Source: Beta vulgaris subsp. vulgaris (Eukaryota; Streptophyta; Magnoliopsida; Caryophyllales; Amaranthaceae). Taken from it: DNA of 64,000 nucleotides. The translations under genes were made by a program, and so were the position numbers. The DNA lies in the NCBI RefSeq assembly GCF_026745355.1, contig NC_079209.1, forward strand, positions 4,324,507-4,388,506, written 5' to 3'. Position 1 is the first letter of the stretch, and every line of letters begins with the position of its first letter. Positions 34,601-45,500 of this stretch are shown here, in pieces. The notes below the pieces were generated by a model, which searched no databases, was not told where the DNA came from, and saw only the letters and a list, made by a program, of their open reading frames with translations.

Positions 34601-34862
34601 ATCCGGATTTGTTTGGGTTTCTTTGTAAACTTTAGGGGGTCATATATAATCTTTCAAAGTCATTTTAGAACCCTAAGATTTATTCTAGCCATAAATTAGA
34701 TGAACTTTTGCTCTCTCTCCTCCTCTTTTTTGTTTTTCATTCTAATTCCTCCATTAGAGAGACTAAAACTCTAAAGTTCTTTTATACTTTGCATTTATTG
34801 TTGATGAAATTAATTTGCAAATTCTAAGTCCTAAAATCATAAATTGCTACCATGAAGGCATT
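31656..34862. mobile_element. Larger unclassified insertion (about 2.0 kb) carrying a nested Mutator-like element
   Basis: P450 5' flank is interrupted near 'gtaacattgt' and resumes after 'ggcattgtaataatgatggcc'; the repeated 'cattgt' may be the target duplication. The sequence (31656-31845 and 33016-34862) has no recognised protein. A stretch such as 'gtatatcgttggaaagatct' looks like LTR DNA of large gypsy elements. The 104- and 116-aa ORFs at 34321-34699 overlap in different frames and match nothing I know. Confidence 0.5.
31846..33005. mobile_element. Mutator-like (MULE) non-autonomous element, long inverted repeats
   Basis: 1160 bp with inverted repeats of about 140 bp that pair closely (outer end GGTTTTTTCACCAAATACCC on both sides) and continue, more diverged, for another 100 bp or so. 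It is flanked by the direct repeat AATATATAAA (31836-31845 and 33006-33015), fitting the 9-10 bp MULE duplication. The interior is C-rich on the left and G-rich on the right, and includes a possible captured leader or exon region (about 32230-32470). The 94- and 61-aa Gly/Trp/Arg ORFs are low-complexity. Confidence 0.88.
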
Positions 34863-35165
34863 GTAATAATGATGGCCACAACCAAAATACTTTTCTTTTT
34901 TGTTGAACCATACCTGGTTTCCGAAATCCATTTTTGGATCCCGACTAATTCGGATTCGAGCTTGGTCAGGCCCCAATTGAAGGGAAAGCTCTCCCAACAC
35001 ACTTTGTTGCGTTCTCAGGGTTCGAATCGAGACCTCTGATTAAGCTCAATCAACTCTCTTATCAGTTGATCTAAGCATATGTGTTGGTCAACCAAAATAC
35101 TTTGTTGGACATCTTCTGCAATCACAATTCACGTGTGTCGGTGTGTTTGTCACCATTAGTATTTA
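34863..35165 (-). pseudogene. P450 upstream DNA of unit 3, split by a SINE
   Basis: 'atggccacaaccaaaatactttgttgga' (interrupted by the SINE) and 'tttgtcaccattagtatttag' align with 22325-22430 and 22970-22990. It carries no coding sequence. Confidence 0.7.
34894..35088 (-). mobile_element. tRNA-derived SINE with 15-bp target duplication
   Basis: On the minus strand a tRNA-like head with A-box-like 'tagatcaactgataagag' and B-box 'gattcgaaccc' ends in an A-rich tail. It is flanked by the direct repeat 'caaccaaaatacttt' (34879-34893 and 35089-35103). The empty site is visible in module units 1 and 2. Confidence 0.85.
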
Positions 35166-35728
35166 GTAGTGTGCCCATACTGAACTTTCCCCCACAAACT
35201 CGTTTATTGTATCATCCTTTAGTTTCTTTGCAAACTCTTCGAGAAAAACAAAAAAAAAAACGACTTCATGCAATACACTTGGGCAAGAAAAACAAATTTT
35301 GGAAGATACAATTAGTGGTGTCAAAACAGGTTAGTAAACAGGTTCTGGGTATACCCACGGCGAACCAGGTCATACCCGGACAGGTCAGAATTCTGATTGT
35401 CAGTGCCCCGGGTCATGACTGGTCAGGTTTTGTTCAACTGGGTCGAACACATTTGAATCATTGGATTCCCGGGTGCCGGACAGGTCTGAACGTTCCATTT
35501 ACAAGTCGATCCATTCCCGGGTATAATCGTCCATTGACATTTTTTTGCCGGGTTTGCGAAGGTCGTATTTAAGTTCCATGTACGGTTGAGTTAAGTGAAA
35601 TGTACTCGGGTTGAATTAGTAATGACCTTAGTTCGATCATTGTGAAACATCGGGTCCATTCGCTATTGTACGCCAATTCAACTTCGTGTAACTCCTGGTC
35701 GGGTCATCTTGATTTTGTTATGTATTTT

Positions 35729-35763
35729 GTAAACGAATCATATTAATAAAAGTATTAAGATCG

Positions 35764-35804
<41 letters not shown>

Positions 35805-36735
35805 CGCGCGCGCGCGATAAATATAAGGATGACAACGAAAAATCAATAAAAACACTATATTGATTACCGTGATGTTTAATGTATTCTTTTAGTCAACTCT
35901 TATTTCTGATAATCAACTGCGTAAAACGACTCTAATGAGTAAAGGAGTAGAACGACTCTTCATATGTTTTAATATTATATATTATAACCAACGACAATAA
36001 TAACGAGTATACGATCAATTCCAAACTTCATATAAATGATTTATTATTATAAGCATTATGATTGATATACAAGTTTGTAAATAGCTATGATGGTAATGAG
36101 AACAATACTACAAATAAACATCAAATGAAAATGATAATAGTTAATCATAAGAACATGTAACAAGTAACAACCATAAGTTAAGTAAAATAGTTAATCATAA
36201 CTTATTAAAATAAGTTAACTGTTAACAATAACAACCATAAGTTAACTAAAATAGTTAACAAGTAGTAACTTGTCAGCATTTAACAACCATATAGTTTAAT
36301 ACTAGTACAATATTAACAACAATAACACTCCCTTGTCTTTATAAGCTATAAGATTATTTAAGTTAATTGTTTTTATGTTATACTATAGTTTAATACTAGT
36401 ATAGTATTTGTGGTCTTCTCTTAACTTTGTATATATATGTAAACGAATCGTATTAATAAAAGTATTTGTGGTCTTCTCTTAACTTCTCTTAGTCAACTCT
36501 TATTTCGATAATCAACTGCGTAAAACTACTCTAATGAGTAAAGAAGTAGAACGACTCTTCATATGTTTTAATATTACCTACTATAACCAACGATAATAAT
36601 AACGATTAGACAATTAATTCAAACTTTATATTGATGATTTATTATTATAAGCATTATGATTGATATATAAGTTTGTAAAATAGTCATGATGGTAATGAGA
36701 ATAATAATACTAATAAACATAAAGCGACAATGATA
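35729..36735 (+). repeat. Internal direct duplication within the hAT-like element
   Basis: About 35729-36130 is repeated at 36440-36735 with point differences. Shared pieces include 'gtaaacgaatc-tattaataaaag', 'tagaacgactcttcatatgt' and 'tttattattataagcattat'. The first copy carries the dinucleotide tract as an insertion. Confidence 0.8.
35769..35816. repeat. (TG)14(CG)10 alternating purine-pyrimidine tract
   Basis: 48 bp of uninterrupted alternation switching from TG to CG. Such tracts favour Z-DNA. Confidence 0.95.
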
Positions 36736-37326
36736 ATAGGTAAAAATACAAATAATAACAGTAATAATAACAAGGCTAACAATAGCAATAGGAATACAAA
36801 TAAGAACATGAATACTAACAATAACATATAATTACTAATATGTTGAATCATTTTAATATAAGATTGATATCAAAATAATTGCAAAACAGTCTAATACCTA
36901 TTGATTATAAATTAGTAAACGAATCTTAATATGTTATAATACTATAACAAATGACAATCATACATCCATGTGTTTACAACGACGGTTATGTTAGGCCTAG
37001 TGATTATAATGAGGTCGTATGCATAAGTAGCACAACCATATTTAGTAACCTAACTCTTAGTCAGTTACTCGGTTATTCCCTTGTCCATAAACATTATCAT
37101 TTTTTTAAATCTCATATCATTAACCAAAAAACAATACGAGTATAATGTGATCACAATTGGTGATAATGATGGTTAAAGTCGATCAACAGAAGCTAATATG
37201 AGTAGAACGCGACGGAAGCCAATGTAAGGGGTAATCACTAGGCTAAACTAAATTAGTATATAGATTAATGTATTTTAGATAGTAGTCTTCATGTTAAATT
37301 TAGAAGCTCAATTCACAATTGTAATT

Positions 37327-37327
37327 A

Positions 37328-37364
<37 letters not shown>
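37327..37364. repeat. (AAT)n microsatellite
   Basis: About 12-13 uninterrupted AAT units within the AT-rich interior of the hAT-like element. Confidence 0.9.
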
Positions 37365-37979
37365 TGCTAATTAATAAATGATAGTTATGGCTTAAATACT
37401 AATCATAATAATTTCAACAAAAAAAACCAAAATTTCAAATTAAGTTAGTAAGTTACTAAACCAAGACAATAATTAGTAAGATTATAATTAATTAATAAAT
37501 ACTAATCACAATAATTTCAATAAAAATACTTATACACTAATCATAATAATTTCAATCAAATAACCAATAATTTCAAATTAATAAAATAATTGACTAATTA
37601 TTAAAGTTTGAAGTTACTAAACCAAAGATAAGATTAGTAAGAATATAAAAAATATAAGATTGTCAATTATGTGATAAGTCATCAATCCATGTGTTAGATC
37701 ATTCTCTTTTCCTATTGGCCAAAGATTAATGTCATGGATCATGAATTACAACCCTTGATTTGAGAAGGAACAAAATCTAACCATCAATTTCTCCAAGACT
37801 CAAACTCATCTCCCATTTCTGATTTTCCTTCTCTCTTCCATCTCTCCTTTCTAAAACCCTAATCCCCATCCCTCTTTCATCCAACCACCCAACCACCCTT
37901 TATTCCTTCTGTCATTCTCTCTCCTCATCCTACCACCCTCACAATCACCCCACGGCACTACCCCCTCCCACTCCATCCC

Positions 37980-38205
37980 TTGTCGGTCTTCGTTCGTCGC
38001 TTGTCGTCGTCGGTCTTCACTCGTCTTCGCTCGTCGTTGGTCTTCACTCGTCTTCGCTCGTCGTCGGTCTTCACTCGTCGTCGTCGTCGTCGGCCTTCGC
38101 TCGTCGACGGTCTTCGCTGGTCGGTCTTCGCTCGTCACCTTCGGTCTTCTCTCGTCGCTCGCCGTCGTCGGTCTTCACTTGTCGTCGTCGCTTCGTCCGG
38201 CCAGA
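37980..38205. repeat. Degenerate TCGTCGGTCTTC minisatellite
   Basis: Irregular repeats of 'tcgtcggtcttcactcg'-type units over about 225 bp. The ORFs on both strands (76 and 95 aa, Arg/Ser- and Thr/Asp-rich) are translations of the repeat. Confidence 0.8.
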
Positions 38206-38992
38206 TCTAGTTTTGTTCAAGTTTTTTTCGATTTTTTAGTTTGATTTGTTAATTTTTGTGTTGATTAATTTTATTTTTGTGTAATATGTTCAATTTTGTC
38301 CCCAGATTTATTGATTTTTATGTAATTTCATATAATTTCACATTTATTCTTTTTGTGTGATTTTTATTTAATTTCACTAAACTTTGATTTTTTAAATATA
38401 ATTTATTATAATTGCAGATTTTTTATGAGCTCATATGTTGTTGTTTAGTATAGTGTTACGAGCATGTGAGATATTATTTGGTAGAATATTAAAATTGGAT
38501 AATTTGGTAGAAAAATGAGGAAAATTTAGTAGAATATTAAAATGGAATAATAAATTTGGTATATAGGATTTAATAAGATATTTTTTAATATTATTTGAGA
38601 ATGGGGATATTAGATAATTATAGATAATATAAACAAGTAAATGATATTTCAAGTTTAACTCTTAAATTAAATATAATTTATTTTTTTATTTAATTAATTA
38701 TTAAGTATAACAAAATTTATAAATTTATATATTAAATGATTTTATAGATATAAAAAAATAATTGAATTTTAGTAACATTTGGTTAAATACTGTCGGGTTT
38801 GAGTTTTAATGCAGGTCTGTCTGGTCAGGTCAACATATAATCTTGCCAGGTGCCGGTCAGGTCTGGGTAATCCCAGGTCAGGTTTCGGTCAGGTCTGGGG
38901 ACTGACTCTCACAGGTCGAACCAGGTTCAAGTCAGGTCAGAATCAGGTTGACCCAGCGGTCAGATCTGTTTCTGACACCACTAGCATACAAT

Positions 38993-39942
38993 GCGTCCTA
39001 TTATCACATCTTGTGGCTCTATCACACACAAAGTCTTGGAGAGAGTTTTAAGTTTCACGTCTGCTCTCAAGCCTCGACCAAAGTTTGTGGCAATTAATTG
39101 ACATGAGACTTCCAAGATCAAGTCCTTATTTTGAGTTCAGCGAACAACCCCAAATTAATTTTGAGAGATTATGACAAAATTATTTGTTGATTGGTATTAT
39201 TAATGTTTATTTTGCTTAATTATTTCACTTTCAGCTTCTTATATGCATATCAATATAGCAGGTTCGTTAATGTTATAATGTTTATTCGTAATGAATATCT
39301 TTTGTCCAAAAAAGTTGTATGGAATAGAAAATAAGACTTAGGACTTATTACTAAAGTAATAGGAATATCCATAAAATATTAACTTAGTTGCTAAATGCAA
39401 CTTCACTTTACTAAACAACTAATAGAGTCCATATTCAGTAATGTTAATGATTTCTTAACAGTCTATTTCTAATGGGTAGTTTACCCAATGAACTGGTTAT
39501 CAATCACCTCTATAGCTGAAATAATAACATAAAAAATTACTCCACTGTCATATATGTTTATAATTCTCTGGAGCCCTAAAAAGTAAAAATAGATAGCAGT
39601 GTTGTTATGGAAAGCTCCCAAGACAATCAACAAAAATAATCATATTTTCAGTAAGCATTCCTCAATCCTTGTGGGAAAAGATATGAGAAGGACTTTACAT
39701 ACCCCCAAGTTTAAGGAGTACATTTAGAAGTTACAACATTGCGTGCAGCATGTGAAGGTAATCAATTAAGGGTTAGAAAATTTCTTGTGCGTTTTAGACA
39801 TTATTTAATTATAATAAACTATAAAAAGAGTGAAGAGTAAGATTTCCCAAGTGAATTAGTTCAACCATTTCTATCAAAATAACCAAAGTTATCTTAAAAT
39901 ACGAAATGGTCATTGTAGTAAGGATTATTTAGTCTCAAGTAA
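38993..39942. other. AT-rich DNA, no gene seen
   Basis: No ORF, repeat or splice-bounded coding segment recognised. Confidence 0.6.
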
Positions 39943-39956
39943 CGTTTCAAATTGAA

Positions 39957-41448
39957 TAAGTTGTACCTATCAAGGAAAATTATATCGATTCTCTCTCTAG
40001 ACTCTCTCAAACCCTAACCTAAAAAAACACAAAACACAACCCGCCGCACAGGCTCGCCGGAGGCCGGTCTGAGCGCCGCGCCGCTCCTCGATCGCCGGCG
40101 AGCCCCCTGCTGTTAGTTTAGGTAGTTAGTTTCTCTCCTAGCCCTCTGTTTGCGCCCGTTCTCTCCACCACTGTTTCGCTCCCTTTCCCCTCACCTGCGC
40201 CTCCCTCTTCGTTTCTCCCCCCTGTTTTGCGTCGGTCCCTCCGGGGATTGTGTTTCCCCCTCCGTGGATCGGGTTGTCGGTGCTTTCGATTTGTTTGTTC
40301 GTTTTTGGTTTTTTCTGTTTTCATCGCTTTTTTTCTCTTCGTCGCCTTTTGTTGTTCGTCGGTGCGTCACCCTCCCCAGTTTCGCACCACCCACATCTTT
40401 AGTGCGTCGGTCGTCCCCAGTTCTTAGTTGTTCCCCGAGTCTGTGCGAGTCCACCCTCTCCCCTGTTCAATGTGTTCCCCTCCCCCGTTTACCCCTGTTT
40501 GTGGTCTGTTCTTTATCCCACCCCCGTTTGGGCTCGGCTGTGTGGCGCTTAACACCCAGCTTCCTTGGTCAGGAGTCTCCCCTCCCCGATCTCCCCCTCT
40601 TAAGGTGGTTAGTCTAAGTTTCCCCTTCCCCGTCCCCCTGGTTAGGTTTAAGTGTAGTCGCGTGTCCCCTCCCCGTCCCCCGCTAGTGTTAGTTGGCGTC
40701 AGTGTATTTAGTGTGCCAAGGAAGCGTGTGCTGCAGGTTCTTGCCGGTGTTGTTTGCCGGCGTGGCTCTATGTGTCGGGTGGTCTTTAATGTTTTCATTA
40801 TCTTCATGGTTGTTTGTTTAAGATATGTTGTTTGTCGATCTTATGGATTTGGGTTTGTCGCTTTGGATCTTAGGATCCGTCAGTGGGGCGTAGTTCATCA
40901 ATCTAACTCGCCCCAAATACTCGTGATGACTTCATGTGTCATCACACCTCAAAAACGCATCTTGTGGGAAGCCCCCCAACTTGATTTGGGGCACGTGAAG
41001 ACCTCCACCTTGTTTTTCGGGTTTCAGTCTAATGTGACTTATTTTCGAAGACCCTCGCAGCAGGGTCCGAAGTCACTCTCGAAAGTGACTTCTTTGTTCA
41101 GCAAATCAGGAGAATCCCAGGAGGCTCATCAAGGACCTTGGGATTTCGTGCCTAGTGGACAGGATCTACTAGCAGTTGTACGGCAATCTCTCTATGAAGA
41201 TCGTCAGAGTTGTGTCTTTCAACAGATTTTCTCTCACATCCACCTTCACTCCCCATTGCACAAGACAAACGTTCTTCGGACTGGATTTTTATCAGTTAGT
41301 GTTTATGTTAACTTGTTTTTCCGCGTTTTTGTAGTTTCCATAATGTCTGTTGTTTCTTGTTTTTGTTTAGTTTGGTTGTATTACCATTAGGTTGTACTCC
41401 CAATTTTCATTAATGCAAATTTCCTTGATGTCAAAAAAAAAAAAAAAA
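39957..41448 (+). mobile_element. Non-autonomous LINE-type retroelement with 14-bp target duplication
   Basis: About 1.49 kb ending in poly-A (about 41433-41448), flanked by 'cgtttcaaattgaa' at 39943-39956 and 41449-41462. It starts with a CT-rich, then GC-rich leader (about 39990-40700) and ends in a T-rich 3' region resembling plant LINE tails. No gag-like, endonuclease or RT domain is present, so mobilisation in trans is assumed. The 320-codon ORF at 40428-41390 (Pro/Ser/Val/Cys-rich, no domain) is probably fortuitous. Confidence 0.82.
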
Positions 41449-41614
41449 CGTTTCAAATTGAAATTCTCAATTCCCCTTATTCATTCCTTCTCCTACAAAA
41501 CACCTTAGTGGGGAGATGGAGAATTTCAATCTAATTTGTACTCTCATTTCCACACATTACATGTAACAAAAAAGCCAGAGGGTCCGACGTCAAAAAAAAT
41601 AAAAGCAGGAGCTC

Positions 41615-41785
41615 CAATCAATCGAGCATTTGCTCTAGTGGCAATGGCTTCCGTCTCCCAAATGCGGACTCGAATTCTGACCTACAGAGAAGCAATGGTT
41701 TCTCAATTGGGTTATGCATGCCTCTGAGGTAGGTGACCCTGATCACGGCCACATGCATTAATGAAGAACGAAAAAAAAAAGACCA
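41615..41785 (+). mobile_element. tRNA-derived SINE, probable
   Basis: 'tgctctagtggcaatggc' resembles an A box, 'ggactcgaattctgacc' a B box, and an A-rich tail follows (about 41769-41780). The target duplication was not resolved. Confidence 0.55.
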
Positions 41786-42510
41786 CCATGAAAAGATGTA
41801 TACCAAATTGATAGTTGAACAAAGATTTAATCACATATTCAGGGTATGGAGATTACAGATAACAAAGATTTAATCACATATTCCACCCCCCTGTAAACTT
41901 TTTTGGTACCTTACAATGCTTTTGTCTCCCGCCTTTGTGATTATATAACTCAGCCAGCTTAATGTATAGCAAAATTAGAGAATAATGGCAACCAACTAGA
42001 AACCACAAAACCAGATCCAGCCATGCTTCTCTATTGTATATATCCCGCCAAAATGGCGATGATGTTTGTTTCCTTCAGTGCCCTAGCAAATTTAACCGAG
42101 GCAGGACATTAAAAATATTGAAAATTACTTACCTTATAGATTATACTTTACATGTACAAGTACTAACAGATTAAAATTTAAGATCTCTTTGCTACTCTCT
42201 AGTAAGCAACCCAAATCCGAGGGGCTTTACCGTGTAGAAACCAACAAATGAGAGTGAATTCTGTCTTTACAATATTAGCCGCATCACAAAAATAACTTGC
42301 TGACTGCATGTTAAATTTAGATGAGAGCTCCAGTCTTTCCACTTTAAACAGCTCCTTAGCAGATGCAAATCTCTCTGGTTTTGGCTTTAGCCATGGCGAG
42401 GGCACACGTTGTCTTTACTCTTTAGGTCAGTAAACAGAACTCCATCTTGCTCAAGTCATTCAGCATTCAATCCACAATTCAAAGTCTCCCCATCACATTT
42501 GTGCCAGAGT
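41786..42510 (-). other. Downstream of TRAPPC13, includes its 3' UTR
   Basis: A 23-bp direct repeat 'aacaaagatttaatcacatattc' occurs twice, about 40 bp apart (41818 and 41859). The stretch next to the TRAPPC13 stop (roughly 42150-42510) is the likely 3' UTR; no poly(A) signal was fixed. Confidence 0.5.
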
Positions 42511-45500
42511 TCAATCCAAATCAACAAAAATCTACAGCACGATAGATAGAACCATTAATTAAATATGAAAACCCAGAATGATCTCTAATTGAATGCTTTG
42601 TAGACTAAAATGCTATTGCAAGTGCAATAGCAAAATTTGACATTACATGGAGCATTATTTTACATGAGCAGTATATTGCACAAAAAGGCTGAACTGTCTG
42701 AGCTAGAAAAATATGAAAGTAGCTCATGCAATGGTATGGTGTAAAAGAGTCAATATTTAAGCTCAAACCTCTAATCTAATGGATTGCAGCAAATTTGATA
42801 CATATTGTTAACATTATGAGGTTTACACCAGGTAAATTGATGATTCCAGTTACATGGCATGCACATTCAGTTCCTCATTCAAACAGTTCTATCAGAATGT
42901 CTACCATGTCACTCTCGACCACATGAGCAAAGGTTTAAATTAGGAATTGATGGTTGAGTATAATGGAGATTATACTTCCAGTGACATACCTCTAGATCTG
43001 GAAGGGGCTCATAAGATTTCTTCTCAACAGAGTCTAAAACTGTAATCCCTGTGATTTTCTGGACTCCAACTTTAGTTGCAATCAGGTTCTGCATCCAAAA
43101 ATCACAATTATTAGAAAAGTATGCTCGTCGTCGAAATCTGATCTAAATTATTAAACGTCACGTCACATCCATGACATTCATCATTTGCCTATTCTGAACT
43201 ATTAAAGAAATGATTTTCTTAGGCTTCCCCTCCATACAGTTTACAGCTGTTATTGCAAAGACATTACGGATACTATGCTCACCTAAATAGTTTTTCTTAC
43301 AATGGAAAGTTTATCACCCAATATAACCACTCTTTCTGTCTGAAACAAGATTAGGTACTGGTTTTCAATATAAACTTAAATACTATTTATCAACATAACT
43401 AAGCAAATATCATAACAAAATGACCTCATTTACGTTTTTTTTTTCAAACATGAATAACACATCTTCACATTGTAATTTGTAAGTATGTTTTCGTACAAGT
43501 ATGATATCAAAAATTATAACAGTGCCGAGTCATTTTTACTCTGACCCGAAACTATCCAAGACATTTGGGGAGCTTGTCAGAATATATTCTCAAAATTAAA
43601 TGACAAAGAATACTCTTGCTCATATGGAATGACAGTTGAAGTAAGTGCCAGCAGCTACATCACACTCATGTAACATGTGAGTGTGTGGCTATCTAAATCA
43701 CCTCATGTCTACAGAAAACAGACACTACTAAGCAAAAGATATTAGCATGACATGACCAGTACATTTCAAGACTTGTTTCATCAATAACAAGACATTACTC
43801 TAGCCAACTGCTAACATAGGATAAATGCACAATGCCAATATAAAAATCTGAACACCCAGACATCCTTATGGGTCAGCAGGGTCCGTAAAGTTGAATTACA
43901 CACCATTGATCTTATTAAGTGTATACATGTTAACTAAACGAAGAAGAGGATTATTAGTTCAGTACAGTTTAGTAGCATAGATACTTAACAACAATTTGCC
44001 AGCTAATTATGGAAGGGACGAGTCAATGTATTTTAGGTTGACACAGTAGTGTGTTGGAAGAACGTTGTTTCTAACAACATATATCAAGAGTAGAAATGGC
44101 AAAAATGGCAGTACGTAATCCAGTTATATGTGGTGAAAAAGAAAAAATCTTAACCAGTGTGAAAAGCAAGATTTTCCACCATTCAAGGTCAGAGAGAGAG
44201 GGGGGAGGCAGGGAGGAGAAAAAACTGAAAGCGCATATGGAAAAGATGAAAATACTACAGGGAAGCTGTTTACCATGCTTAATTCAGTGGAACTGAAAGC
44301 GCGAACCTCTGGCAAAGCCTGTACACATGTATTAGAAATATAAGTTATACTCAATAACAAAGTATCTGCAGGGTCCAAAAGACAAGGTATGATATGTGAG
44401 CTTGCCCTAAAAAAGCTTGAGAAAAGGTGGTGAGCTAATCAAACTGAGAATTTCACTGAAAGTTTTTAAGGCATTCAGGACAAAAAACTGTCCATTATGC
44501 TACTGAGTGTCAGAGTCTACATATGATATACAGCATATGCAACATGCTAACAACTAACAAGTAATCCCTCCATCCCAGATAAATGACCTGCAAGACCTTT
44601 TGAAGTCAAATTTGTTAAAGAATTGGCACTATTATGTTAAAAGTGAATAATTCAATTTTTAAAAGTAATATTCCAAAATTAATCTCGGGAAGTACTTTCA
44701 TAAATCATAAATGTAAATCATCACACAATTTTCTACTATATAATTAGAGAAATAATTGTCAAAGTTTAAGTTTGGAAAGTGCAAAACATCATAGAGAAAA
44801 TACCTATAGACCAGAGGTTAGATATTGCAACATTGTGTCAGCAATCTTTTGGGTTAATGGAAGTGCAGATGTTACAATCATAATAAAAAGCTAAGCACAA
44901 TTTAGTTTCCGTTCTAACCTCTAAGCCAATACAGTACTTACCATAGTTTGAAGGCCATTAACCATAAACGCCCTCTCCCCATTGGCATCCCCTGAAAACC
45001 AGATCTCAAAAGGCCCCAGGGCTCTCTCTGTCTGGTTTGAGAGACTTAGTTGTACCTGAAAAGAAAATCTACTTTAGCAAACAAAGACCATGTATATTGT
45101 TAATCTTCTGTGTTATTATTAAGACAGTATAAATTGTTTAACCATGTATATTATCCATAATTTGTGTTATTCTTTTTTATTTGACATTAGTTTATTATGG
45201 AATTACTGTTTAAGTACCTTCTAATATGATGTTTTGAGCTAGCACATCACCTTCTCATAGATCTTATGTGCTAATAAACCAATTTTGGTATATTCTTGCC
45301 AATTAAGACCTTTAAAATGCATCCACGCCTAACTTAGATAATTATGAACAAACAGTTTGAGTACTTTGTAATATGATGCTCTAAATTAAGATACCGCCTT
45401 TAATAGATCAAATGTGCTAGTAAATCAATTTTGTGTATTTGTCTATTTTAGGTTACTGATATGGTTTATGAGTTAATTTAGAAAGGATGAATATTGCCGA

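Larger units (their letters stand above)
35313..38983. mobile_element. 3.7-kb hAT-like element with GGTCAGG subterminal repeats
   Basis: Ends are inverted: TAGTGGTGTCAAAACA and TGTTTCTGACACCACTA. Flanks 'gatacaat' (35305-35312) and 'gcatacaat' (38984-38992) resemble an 8-bp duplication with one added base. Both subterminal 250-bp regions are rich in 'caggtc' and 'ggtcaggt'. The interior is AT-rich, with an internal direct duplication and no transposase. It includes a CT-rich, leader-like stretch and a TCG-rich repeat (37800-38210), which may be captured gene sequence. Confidence 0.75.

Noticed and set aside
37851..38210. ORFs in the TCG repeat as a low-complexity protein gene
   Set aside because: Both strands are open only because of the repeat; no start context, splice partners or domain.
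40428..41390. 320-codon ORF on +
   Set aside because: Longest unexplained ORF, but it lies inside a retroposed element, is Pro/Ser/Val/Cys-rich in its first half, has no domain, and overlaps other open frames in a stop-poor GC-rich leader.
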